Below the pieces are notes generated by a model. That model searched no databases, was not told the DNA's origin, and was given only the letters and a program-made list of their open reading frames with translations. 64,000 nt of DNA. Source: Modestobacter sp. DSM 44400. GTDB lineage: Bacteria > Actinomycetota > Actinomycetes > Mycobacteriales > Geodermatophilaceae. Location of the stretch: contig NZ_FNOZ01000006.1 of NCBI RefSeq assembly GCF_900107175.1, positions 83,282-147,281 of the forward strand. The letters are read 5' to 3'. Positions 28,680-36,763 of this stretch are shown here, in pieces (the stretch's first letter is position 1; each line of letters opens with the position of its first letter). A program made the position numbers and the translations under genes.

Positions 28680-31105
28680 CCAGCCTGCTCGGCGACCTGA
28701 CGGTGGCGCCGCCGGCACCGGTGCGTCCCCGGCCGTCACCGGCGCCCCCCCGGCCGGCATCGCCCGAGCCGTCCGCCGTCCCGGACACCGAGCCACCGGC
28801 CGACGCACCGGGCCTGCCGCCGGCACCGGACGCCGGCCCCGAGCGGTCCCGGTCGGTCATCGGGTCACGGGTTCCCCGGCACGAGGACGACCGGCTGGTG
28901 CGCGGGCAGGGCAAGTTCGTCGACGACGTCGACCGGCCGCGGCAGGCACACGTCCGCATCGTCCGCTCGACCGTCGCGCACGCGCGGCTGGTCGCCGTGG
29001 ACGTGGCGGCGGCCCGGGCGGTGCCCGGAGTGGTGTTCGTGCTCACCGGGGCCGACCTGATCGGGCTGCCACCCATCCCCATCCGGCTGCCCCGCGGGGA
29101 CGAGCCTCCCGGGTGCCTCCAACCGGTGCTGGCCCACGACGAGGTCCGCTACGTCGGCGAGCCGGTCGCTGCGGTGGTCGCCGAGGATCCCTACCTGGCC
29201 GAGGACGCCGCCGAGCTGGTCACCGTCGAGTACGCCGACCTGCCGGTCGTGGTGGACGCCTCGACGGCCGAGCCGGCGACGGGCTTCGACGTGAGCTACG
29301 GCGATGCCGAGGCCGCCTTCGCCACGGCGAGGCACGTGGTGGAGATCGACGTGTCCGTCGGGCGGCACGCCGCGGTGCCGATGGAGCCGCGCGGCCTGGT
29401 CGCCGACTACGACGAAGCCACCGGCGTGCTCGAGATCTGGGGCGCGACCAAGGTCCCGGTGTTCAACCGCAACGTGATCGCCACGATGCTCGACCTGCCC
29501 GCCAGCCGGGTGCACCTGCACGCCATGGACGCCGGGGGCGGCTTCGGTGCCCGCGGGGAGTTCTACCCGGAGGACCTGCTGATCCCCTGGCTCGCCCGCC
29601 GGCTGCGTCGACCGGTCAAGTGGGCCGAGGACCGCGCCGAGAACCTGGTGGCGCTCAACCACTCGCGCCAGCAGCGGCACCGGATCGCCGCGGCGTTCGC
29701 CGTCGACGGCACCCTGCTGGCGCTGCGCGACCACGTGGTGCACGACAACGGGGCCTACCTGCGCACGCACGGGCTGCTGGTCCCCGAGCTCACCGTGACG
29801 ATGCTGCCCGGCCCCTACCGGCTGCCCGCCTACGCGGCGCGGATCGACGTCGTCCTGACCAACAAGACCCCGTGCGGCACCTACCGGGCCCCGGGCAGGT
29901 ACGAGGGCACCTTCGCCCGCGAGCATCTCCTCGACGTCGCCGCCGACCGGATCGGCATCGACCGGGCCGAAGTGCGCCGGCGCAACCTGCTGACCCCCGA
30001 AGAGCTGCCGCACCGCCGCGACCTGCGGGCGCTGGGCACCGACGTCGTCCTGGATGCCGGGGACTATCCCGGCCTGTTCGCCACCGCGTTGGCCCGCACC
30101 CGCGACTGGGCGACCGAGGCCAGGCAGCTGCGCGAGCGGGGCCGCACGGTCGGTCTGGGGTTCGCAGTCTTCCTGGAGAAGAGCGGCCTGGGCCCCCATG
30201 AGACCGCCGACGTCACCGTCGAGCAGGACGGCGAGGTCACCGTGCACTCCGGCGGCACGTCGCTGGGACAGGGCATCGAGACCGTCCTGGCCCAGATCGC
30301 CGCCCAGCGCCTGGACATCGACGACCGGGCGGTGCACGTGATCAACGGTGACACGAACCTGCAACCCTTCGGGGTGGGCTCCTGGGCCAGCCGGTCCACC
30401 GTGGTCGGAGGGAGCGCGGTCGACCTGGCCGCCACGGCGGTGCTCGAGCGCGCGCTCCAGGTCGCGGCCCGGGTACTCGGCGTGCCCGCCGAGCAGGTGC
30501 GGCTGACCGGGGGCTGCTTCTCCGCCATCGGAGAACCCGGCCGCCGGCTCAGCTGGGGGGACGTCGCCGGCGCCTGCGCGCCGGGCAGCCCGCACCTGCG
30601 GCCCGAGGACACCCCCGGGCTCTCCGCCCGCCGGGTGTTCGCCGTCGACCACATGACCTACCCCTACGGCGTGCACGTGGCGCTCGTCGACGTCGACCGG
30701 GACACCGGGCACGTGGAGGTGCTGCGCTACCTGGTCGCCTACGAGGTCGGCCGGGCGATCAACCCGACCCTCGTCGAGGGGCAACTCATCGGGGGCGTCG
30801 CCCAAGGGCTGGGCGGCGCACTCTACGAGAGCTTCGTCTACGACCAGCAGGGCCAGCCGCAGGCGACGACGTTCATGGACTACCTGATGCCCACCGCCGA
30901 GGAGGTCCCGCGGCGCGTCGACACACTCGTCACCGAGGATGCGCCCAGTCCGGGTAACCCGCTGGGCGTCAAGGGCGCCGGCGAGGGCGGGATCACCGCG
31001 GTCGCGGCGGCGACGGCCAACGCCGTCCGCGATGCCCTCGGCCTGACCGGTGATGTCGGCGCCCTGCCGCTAAGCCCGCACCGGGTCGTCGCCCTGTCCC
31101 GCTGA
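28676..31105 (+). CDS. molybdenum hydroxylase large subunit, copy 2, with Pro-rich N-terminus
   Basis: An 809-residue second large subunit, clearly divergent from copy 1. The first 60 or so residues are a Pro/Ala-rich disordered extension (VRPRPSPAPPRPASPEPSAV) not seen in copy 1. Then follow SRVPRHEDDRLVRGQGKFVD, DAGGGFGARGEF and the catalytic Glu in GVKGAGEGGITAV. The active-site loop reads GTYRAPGR, again not the CO dehydrogenase form. The GTG start is coupled to the small subunit. It could hydroxylate a second position or a later intermediate. Confidence 0.9.
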   Translation: MTSLLGDLTVAPPAPVRPRPSPAPPRPASPEPSAVPDTEPPADAPGLPPAPDAGPERSRSVIGSRVPRHEDDRLVRGQGKFVDDVDRPRQAHVRIVRSTVAHARLVAVDVAAARAVPGVVFVLTGADLIGLPPIPIRLPRGDEPPGCLQPVLAHDEVRYVGEPVAAVVAEDPYLAEDAAELVTVEYADLPVVVDASTAEPATGFDVSYGDAEAAFATARHVVEIDVSVGRHAAVPMEPRGLVADYDEATGVLEIWGATKVPVFNRNVIATMLDLPASRVHLHAMDAGGGFGARGEFYPEDLLIPWLARRLRRPVKWAEDRAENLVALNHSRQQRHRIAAAFAVDGTLLALRDHVVHDNGAYLRTHGLLVPELTVTMLPGPYRLPAYAARIDVVLTNKTPCGTYRAPGRYEGTFAREHLLDVAADRIGIDRAEVRRRNLLTPEELPHRRDLRALGTDVVLDAGDYPGLFATALARTRDWATEARQLRERGRTVGLGFAVFLEKSGLGPHETADVTVEQDGEVTVHSGGTSLGQGIETVLAQIAAQRLDIDDRAVHVINGDTNLQPFGVGSWASRSTVVGGSAVDLAATAVLERALQVAARVLGVPAEQVRLTGGCFSAIGEPGRRLSWGDVAGACAPGSPHLRPEDTPGLSARRVFAVDHMTYPYGVHVALVDVDRDTGHVEVLRYLVAYEVGRAINPTLVEGQLIGGVAQGLGGALYESFVYDQQGQPQATTFMDYLMPTAEEVPRRVDTLVTEDAPSPGNPLGVKGAGEGGITAVAAATANAVRDALGLTGDVGALPLSPHRVVALSR

Positions 31106-31142
31106 CCGCCCTTCCATCCATCCGTCTGCAGTAGGAGATGCC

Positions 31143-31919
31143 ATGCGCCTGACCAACGAGGTCGTCCTCCCCGCCCCACCGGAGCAGGTCTTCCGGCTGC
31201 TCAACGACGTGCAACGGGTGGCCCCGTGTCTGCCGGGGGCGACCCTGGAGGGCGCCTCGGGTGCCGACGCCTACCAGGGCAAGGTCAAGATCAAGGTCGG
31301 CCCGATCACAGCGGCCTACCAGGGCACGGTCCGTTTCCTCGAGGTCGACGAGGCCGCCAGGCGGCTCGTGCTGGACGCCAAGGGCGCGGACCAGCACGGC
31401 AGCGGCAGCGCCGAAGCCAAGGTGAGCGTGGCCATCACCGCGCACGCCGAGGGCAGCACCCTGTCGCTGGACACCGACCTGGTGATCCGCGGCAAGGTCG
31501 CCCAGTTCGGTCGCGGCGCCATCAACGAGGTGTCGCAGAAGCTGATGGAGCAGTTCGCCCGCAACCTGAGCGGCCTGCTCAGCGAGCCGGCCCCCGCGGC
31601 CGACGGCGTCGCACCACCGACCGCCGTCCCCACCCCTCGGCCCGCGGCCGGCGACGGCGCCGTACAACCCGCGGGGACCGTGGCCGGCTCGACGGACCAC
31701 GGCTCGCTGAACGCGTTGTCCCTCGTCGTCCTGCCCCTGCTCAGGCGCGCCGCGCCGGTGGTGGGAGTGCTGGCCGCGGCGCTCACCGCGGTGGCGCTCG
31801 TCCGGCGGGGCGGCGGACGGGGTGTCCTGCTCGACGAGGTCGTTCCCGCCGTGATCCGCGTCGACGGGGAGCGGGTGCAGGTGCAGGTGCGCCGCCGGAT
31901 CGAGACCCTCCGGCGCTGA
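31143..31919 (+). CDS. CoxG-like SRPBCC protein with C-terminal membrane anchor
   Basis: A 258-residue protein. Residues 1-150 form the CoxG/SRPBCC domain (FRLLNDVQRVAPCLPGATLEG; VKIKVGPITAAYQG), next comes a Pro/Ala linker, then a hydrophobic helix at about 200-220. CoxG proteins recruit or help mature molybdenum hydroxylases at the membrane. TAGGAGATGCC precedes the ATG, 37 bases after the large subunit. Confidence 0.9.
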   Translation: MRLTNEVVLPAPPEQVFRLLNDVQRVAPCLPGATLEGASGADAYQGKVKIKVGPITAAYQGTVRFLEVDEAARRLVLDAKGADQHGSGSAEAKVSVAITAHAEGSTLSLDTDLVIRGKVAQFGRGAINEVSQKLMEQFARNLSGLLSEPAPAADGVAPPTAVPTPRPAAGDGAVQPAGTVAGSTDHGSLNALSLVVLPLLRRAAPVVGVLAAALTAVALVRRGGGRGVLLDEVVPAVIRVDGERVQVQVRRRIETLRR

Positions 31920-32028
31920 CCGGACCGGACGGCGCTGTCCGCGGGCGGGGTGCTGTGCCAGGCGCCCCTACCGGCGCACGGCACCTCCCCTGCGACGTCT
32001 TGACGCCGCCCGCCTCGCCAGGGCAGGA

Positions 32029-32038
32029 TGGTATACCA
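32029..32038. promoter_or_regulatory. operator-like palindrome D (perfect TGGTATACCA)
   Basis: A perfect copy lying 19 bases upstream of the hydrolase GTG, immediately before the ribosome-binding site. It is the second perfect copy in the window. Confidence 0.7.
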
Positions 32039-32057
32039 AATAGCAAAGGGAGGCGCA

Positions 32058-32939
32058 GTGACGTTCGCGACCACCGACGACGGGGTCCAGCTGTACTACG
32101 AGGAGACCGGTGCCGGCACCCCGCTGGTCTTCGTGCACGAGTTCGCCGGTGACCACCGCTCGTGGGAGCCGCAGCTGCGTCACTTCAGCCGGCGCTACCG
32201 GTGCATCGTCTACGCGGCCCGGGGCTACCCGCCCTCCGACGTCCCGACCGATGAGGCCAGCTACGGCCAACTGCGGGCGGTGGAGGATCTGCGCAGCGTG
32301 CTCGACGCCGCCGGGGTCGAGCGGGCGCACGTGGTGGGCAACTCCATGGGCGGCTTCTGCGCCCTGCACTTCGGACTCCAGCATCCCGACCGCGCACTGT
32401 CGCTGGTGCTGGCCGGCTGCGGGTACGGCGCACACCCGGACAAGGAGCCGACGTTCCGGTCGGAGTCCGAACAGATTGCCCTCGCCTTCGACACGGAGGG
32501 CTCGGCCGCCATGTCCCGGTGGTACGGCCTCGGTCCGGCACGCGTGCAGTTCCTGGCCAAGGACCCCCGCGGGCACGCCGAGCACGTACAGGTGCTGGCC
32601 GAGCACGATGCCAAGGGCGCTGCGTTGACGATGCGCGCGGTGCAGAAGGCGCGGCCCTCGCTGTACGGACTGCGCGCCGAACTGGCTGCCCTTGAAGTCC
32701 CCACGCTGATCGTGGCCGGCGACGAGGACGAGGGCGTCCTGGAGACCGACCTCATGCTCAAACGCACGATCCCCCGATCGGGGCTGCTCGTGCTGCCCAA
32801 GAGCGGCCACGTGACGAACCTGGAGGAGCCGGCCGTCTTCAACGACCACGTCGAGCGCTTCCTCGGCCAGGTCGAGAACGGCCGCTGGAGCCGCCGGGAC
32901 CCACGGTCGCAGAGCGCGTCCACGACCGGCGTCAAGTAA
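32058..32939 (+). CDS. alpha/beta hydrolase
   Basis: A 293-residue hydrolase with the nucleophile elbow GNSMGGF, a putative acid in VAGDEDEG and the catalytic His in SGHVTNLEEP. The oxyanion region is VFVHEFAGDHRSW. The fold resembles C-C-bond hydrolases and enol-lactonases of aromatic pathways as well as esterases. The GTG is used because AAAGGGAGG precedes it. It heads an apparent operon with the SDR and perhaps the CoA transferase. Confidence 0.87.
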   Translation: MTFATTDDGVQLYYEETGAGTPLVFVHEFAGDHRSWEPQLRHFSRRYRCIVYAARGYPPSDVPTDEASYGQLRAVEDLRSVLDAAGVERAHVVGNSMGGFCALHFGLQHPDRALSLVLAGCGYGAHPDKEPTFRSESEQIALAFDTEGSAAMSRWYGLGPARVQFLAKDPRGHAEHVQVLAEHDAKGAALTMRAVQKARPSLYGLRAELAALEVPTLIVAGDEDEGVLETDLMLKRTIPRSGLLVLPKSGHVTNLEEPAVFNDHVERFLGQVENGRWSRRDPRSQSASTTGVK

Positions 32940-32966
32940 GCCCATCACCGAGAAGAGGAACAGCAC

Positions 32967-33764
32967 ATGGACCTGCAGTTGACGGGCAAGATCGCGCTGG
33001 TCACCGGCGGCAGCAAGGGAATCGGTCGCAAGTCCGCCGAGCAGTTGGCGGCTGAGGGATGCGACGTCGTCATCGTCTCACGCACCGAGTCGGAGATCCT
33101 GCAGGCCGCCCAGGAGATCGCCGCCGAGAGCGGCCGCACGGTGCTGGGCCTGACCGGCGACATGAGCGTAGCTGCGGACGTCGAGGGCGTCGTGGCGACG
33201 ACGCTGGAGCGGTTCGGCCACATCGACATCGTGGTGACCTGCGCGGGCTCCTCCCCTGGCGGCCTGCTCGAGGAGCTCACCGAAGAGCAGTGGCTGGGCA
33301 GCATGCAGCTGAAGTTCCTCGGCTACGTGCGCACGGTGCGTGCCGTCATCGGCCACATGCGCGAGCGCGGCGAGGGCTCGATCGTGCTGGTCGTCGGCAA
33401 CGACGGGCTCAAGCCGTCGTACTGGGAGATGACCGCCGGTGCCGCCAACGCCGCCGACATCAACTTCGCCTCCTCGGTGGCCGAGCAGTACGGGCCACTG
33501 GGCGTGCGGGTGAACACGGTCAACCCGGGACCGGTCAACACCGGCCGCTGGGAGGGCCTGGAGGCCGCCTTCGCCCGCGACAAGAAGGTTGACGCCGCAC
33601 GGGCGCATGAGCTGGCCGTCAGCTCGCTGCCGCTGGGGCGGATCTGTGAGCCCGACGAGGTTGCCAACCTGGTCACCTTCCTGGCCTCACCGCGCTCGAG
33701 CTACATCAACGGGGCCCATATCCCGGTCGACGGGGGCCAGCGCAAGGCGCTGATGGACGTCTGA
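32967..33764 (+). CDS. SDR family oxidoreductase, atypical active site
   Basis: A 265-residue Rossmann protein. The nucleotide motif GGSKGIG and the structural TCAGSSPGG are normal. The usual Tyr-x3-Lys is not where expected: the sequence reads SYWEMTAGAANAADINFA, with a Tyr too early and no Lys. It could be a lyase, a hydrolase or a non-classical SDR rather than a standard dehydrogenase. It follows the hydrolase by 27 bases, with AGAGG before the ATG. A hairpin follows. Confidence 0.82.
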   Translation: MDLQLTGKIALVTGGSKGIGRKSAEQLAAEGCDVVIVSRTESEILQAAQEIAAESGRTVLGLTGDMSVAADVEGVVATTLERFGHIDIVVTCAGSSPGGLLEELTEEQWLGSMQLKFLGYVRTVRAVIGHMRERGEGSIVLVVGNDGLKPSYWEMTAGAANAADINFASSVAEQYGPLGVRVNTVNPGPVNTGRWEGLEAAFARDKKVDAARAHELAVSSLPLGRICEPDEVANLVTFLASPRSSYINGAHIPVDGGQRKALMDV

Positions 33765-33785
33765 GCCTGCGCCACCCACCCGGGT

Positions 33786-33822
33786 GAAGCGGTGGCCGTC
33801 AGTCGGTGCTGGCCACCGCTTC
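33786..33822 (+). terminator. hairpin after the SDR gene
   Basis: GAAGCGGTGGCC at 33786-33797 and its complement at 33811-33822 form a 12-bp stem with a 13-base loop, 22 bases after the SDR stop. It suggests the CoA transferase gene has partly separate expression. Confidence 0.7.
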
Positions 33823-33895
33823 GCCACATCCGGGACCGGTCTTCCACCGCCCGTGATCCGACCTCCCGACGCACACCGGACCGGAAGGACCCAGC

Positions 33896-35122
33896 ATGCA
33901 ACCGTTGGCAGGAGTGACGGTGGTGGACTTCACCCGCTATCTGTCCGGGCCCTACTGCACGATGATTCTCGGTGACTACGGCGCGGACGTGGTCAAGGTC
34001 GAGCGCCCGGCGGGCGGAGACGACTCACGGGACATGGCCCCGTTCGTCAACGGCGAGAGCTACCCCTCCGCGATGGTGAACCGCAACAAGCGCTCGCTGG
34101 CGCTGGACCTGAAGACTGCGGCCGGACGGCAGGTGGCGCTGGGGCTGGCTGCCCGCGCGGACATCGTGGTGGAGAACTTCCGGCCCGGGGTGATGAGCCG
34201 GCTGGGGTTGGACTACGACGCCGTGCGGGCGGTCAACCCCGAGGCGGTCTACTGCTCCATCACCGGTTTCGGGCAGACCGGACCGGAGAGCCACCGCGCC
34301 GGGTTCGACATCATCGCCCAGGGCATGAGCGGCTTCCTGCGGATGACCGGTGCGCCCGGCGGGGAACCGGCGAAGTTCGGTATCGCGGTCAACGACCTGA
34401 CCGCCGGGCTGACCGCCGCGCACGCCGTCCTGGCCGGCTACATCCATCGCCTGCGCGAGGGCGGCGGTCAGTACATCGACGTCGCGCTGGTGGATGCGGG
34501 GCTGGCGCTGACGGTCTGGGAGGCAGGCTCCTGGTTCGGCGCGGGCCGTGAGCCGGCCCCGGAAGGAACCCGGCACCGGCACAACGCCCCGTATCAGGCC
34601 TTCCGGACGACGGACGGCTACGTGACGATCGGCGCCAACAACGACCGCCTGTGGACGCGTCTGTGCCGTGAGGTGCTGCACCGCCCGGACCTGCTCGAGC
34701 GTCCGGAGTACGCCGACGCGCGTTCCCGACCGCAGCATGTGGACCAGTTGACCGCCGAACTGGAGGAGATCCTGCAGCGGGAGTCGACCGACACCTGGGT
34801 GAAGGCGCTGGACGCCGCGGGCATCCCCGGGGGTCCGGTGCTCACCTACGGTCAGGCCCTGGGTCAGTCGCAGGTCGCGGCGCGGGAGATGGTCGTCGAA
34901 CTCGATCACCCGGTGATCGGGCCGATGCGCGCACTGGGCATGCCGGCGAAGCTGTCGGAGACCCCGGCAACCATCCGGCGTCCCGCACCTCTGCTGGGTC
35001 AGCACAGCCGCCACGTCCTCGCCGAGGCCGGCTATGACGATGCCCAGATCGATGCCTGGGTCGCCGCCGGAACCGTGGGCGAGCCCGCGGCCAGCGGCTC
35101 ACCCACCCACCACCAGGATTGA
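33896..35122 (+). CDS. CaiB/BaiF family CoA transferase
   Basis: A 408-residue class III CoA transferase that moves CoA between carboxylic acids. Family signatures are VVDFTRYLSGPYCTMILGDYGADVVKVE at the start (split Rossmann fold), NRNKRSLALDLKT and the stretch QYIDVALVD with the likely catalytic Asp. AAGGA precedes the ATG. It would activate the acid made in the pathway; the acid and CoA donor are unknown. Confidence 0.92.
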   Translation: MQPLAGVTVVDFTRYLSGPYCTMILGDYGADVVKVERPAGGDDSRDMAPFVNGESYPSAMVNRNKRSLALDLKTAAGRQVALGLAARADIVVENFRPGVMSRLGLDYDAVRAVNPEAVYCSITGFGQTGPESHRAGFDIIAQGMSGFLRMTGAPGGEPAKFGIAVNDLTAGLTAAHAVLAGYIHRLREGGGQYIDVALVDAGLALTVWEAGSWFGAGREPAPEGTRHRHNAPYQAFRTTDGYVTIGANNDRLWTRLCREVLHRPDLLERPEYADARSRPQHVDQLTAELEEILQRESTDTWVKALDAAGIPGGPVLTYGQALGQSQVAAREMVVELDHPVIGPMRALGMPAKLSETPATIRRPAPLLGQHSRHVLAEAGYDDAQIDAWVAAGTVGEPAASGSPTHHQD

Positions 35123-35354
35123 CCGCCGCTCTATTCAGCCGTCAAGCCACCTCCCTATCGCTGGCCGCGCGGGACACTTTTCCAGCCGACTCTGAACCTG
35201 CAGCTGGACCACGTGCTGGGCCGTGCTCACCTTGGCGTGCTCAGCAGGTTCAGTGTCCGGCATCACCTCTGGCACCAGCGCGGCGGTGACCCCGGCCCCG
35301 TGCCGGGCCACGGCCGGAGTCCGGGCGCCGCTGACCACCACGTCATCACCCTCC

Positions 35355-35447
35355 GGCATCTGCGGCTCGTGCGGCCTGATGATCAACGGCATCGCGCACG
35401 GCCCGGAGCAGACCACCACCTGCCAGCTGCACATGCGGTCCTTCTCC
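35355..35447 (+). pseudogene. 93-bp fragment of an sdhB gene
   Basis: This stretch matches 15893-15985 of sdhB at 90 of 93 bases. It encodes [19 protein letters not shown] and continues to HMRSFS. All three differences fall at third codon positions and are synonymous. Flanking sequence on both sides does not match sdhB. It has no start and cannot be functional. Confidence 0.85.
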
Positions 35448-35801
35448 TTGGGTGCAGCTATCGCCGGTGCTGGTGACGGGATCTAGCGTTGTACCTGGTC
35501 AGCGGCGGAGCAGTCGGCGTGGGCACCGAGACGCCTCGTGACGGAGATCTTGGCCGATTGGTCCTGTTGAGCTGGGGGTTGGGCCGGTAGCGTCTGAGGA
35601 CGTGTTCGTGCGGACGTCGACTCGCCGAAACAGCGCCGGGGTACCGGCGCACCGACACCATCAGGCGCTGACCGTCGACGTCGAGGCGAATCTCGGATGA
35701 GTGCCGACCCGGGCGCGGTCTTGCGGTGTTCCCCGCATTCCAGCGGCCCTGCAACGGCGCCAGAGCTGGCGGAGCACCGCAAGAGCCGGAGGAGCGCGGA
35801 A
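35448..35801. other. degenerate intergenic stretch
   Basis: No convincing gene. With 35123-35354, it forms a 680-base gap between the CoA transferase and the SGNH hydrolase and looks like a patchwork of relics. On the minus strand between about 35290 and 35365 a short run, [11 protein letters not shown], resembles a thiolase N-terminus, but the match is too short to call. Confidence 0.5.
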
Positions 35802-36407
35802 TCAGGCGGCGTCGTCCTCCCGGCGGCCGGCCAGCTCCAGCAGGTGCGGGGCCAGCGTCGCGGCGACGAGGGCGTACCCGGCCGAGGAGGGGTGGAAGCG
35901 GTCGGCGGAGAACAGCGCCGGGTCGGCGGCGAACGTGGCCGACAGGGCGGGGGTCACGGGGGCGACGACCGCCCCGGCGGCCTCGGCGACCGCGGTCTGC
36001 AGGCTGCGCAGCTGGTCGCAGATGCCGGCGACGAACGAGCGGAACGCCGGCGGAACCCAGGCCACCGAGGACAGGTCGGGGGTAGGGACGACGAGCACCT
36101 GGGTGCCGCCGGCGCGCAGCTCCCGGAGCGCCGCGCCCAGGGCTGCGGTCGACTGCGCGGGGGGTACCTGGTGGGTCAGGTCGTTGGCGCCGATCACCAG
36201 CAGGACGAGGTCGGCCTGCAGCGGGACGGCCCGGCGGACCTGGGCGGCGAGATCGACCGAGGTGGCCCCGGGCACGGCGAGGACGTCGAGCCGGACCTCG
36301 TGCCCGGCCTGCTCGAGCGAACGGGTCAGCCGTGCACCCAGGGTGTCCGCGGCGGTGCCGGCGCCGGTGCCGTACGCGAGAGAGTCGCCGAGGACGAGGA
36401 AGCGCAT
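35802..36407 (-). CDS. SGNH/GDSL family hydrolase
   Basis: A 201-residue esterase/lipase-type hydrolase. Block I is FLVLGDSLAYGTG (Ser9), block III VIGANDLT and block V DRFHPSSAGY, with Asp and His of the triad. There is no signal peptide, so it is probably cytoplasmic. The substrate is unknown. A hairpin lies just upstream of its start. Confidence 0.88.
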   Translation of the reverse strand: MRFLVLGDSLAYGTGAGTAADTLGARLTRSLEQAGHEVRLDVLAVPGATSVDLAAQVRRAVPLQADLVLLVIGANDLTHQVPPAQSTAALGAALRELRAGGTQVLVVPTPDLSSVAWVPPAFRSFVAGICDQLRSLQTAVAEAAGAVVAPVTPALSATFAADPALFSADRFHPSSAGYALVAATLAPHLLELAGRREDDAA

Positions 36408-36435
36408 ACGGCTGTCAACAGGCCCCGTCCCGAGG

Positions 36436-36461
36436 CTCATCCCGAGCGTGCGCGGGATGAG
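36436..36461. terminator. hairpin upstream of the SGNH gene
   Basis: CTCATCCCG at 36436-36444 pairs with CGGGATGAG at 36453-36461. It is followed, on the plus strand, by a GC-rich stretch and CTTCTTC. It may terminate the gene ending at 36479 on the minus strand. Confidence 0.5.
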
Positions 36462-36478
36462 GAGGACGGGCTCCTTCT

Positions 36479-36700
36479 TCAGCCGCTGCGGGCGAAGAGC
36501 TCCGCGGCCTGGGTATCCACGAAGGGGTACCTCACTCTGAACTGGGCGAGCGCATCGGCGACCGACAGCACGTGGGTCCCCCGCCGCCCCGCCCGGTCGA
36601 CGGTGCACGGTGACCATGTCGTGGTGATCGGGACCCCGTGCGTCTCGGCGTAGTCGGTGAACACGTTCTCCCGCGCCCTCCCCACTGCCCCGGCACGCAC
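36479..36700 (-). CDS. hypothetical protein, possibly a 3' gene remnant
   Basis: Up to 73 codons. The sequence FTDYAETHGVPITTTWSP and VADALAQFRVRYPFVDTQAA looks like real protein rather than antisense noise, but I do not recognise the family. The N-terminal residues are Arg-rich and doubtful, so it may be the C-terminal end of a deleted gene. It lies alone in a 356-base gap. Confidence 0.35.
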   Translation of the reverse strand: MRAGAVGRARENVFTDYAETHGVPITTTWSPCTVDRAGRRGTHVLSVADALAQFRVRYPFVDTQAAELFARSG

Positions 36701-36763
36701 CGGCGGCCCCCATCGGCGGAGCCGCCGGCCCGGCTCTCGGGCTCGGGCCGACGGCCGTGACCC

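Noticed and set aside
28865..30805. 646-codon open frame antisense to the second large subunit
   Set aside because: The plus-strand gene has all family motifs; the antisense product is low-complexity Val/Gly/Asp sequence.
35290..35365. Possible thiolase N-terminal remnant (minus strand [11 protein letters not shown])
   Set aside because: Only about ten residues resemble the family; too short to separate from chance.
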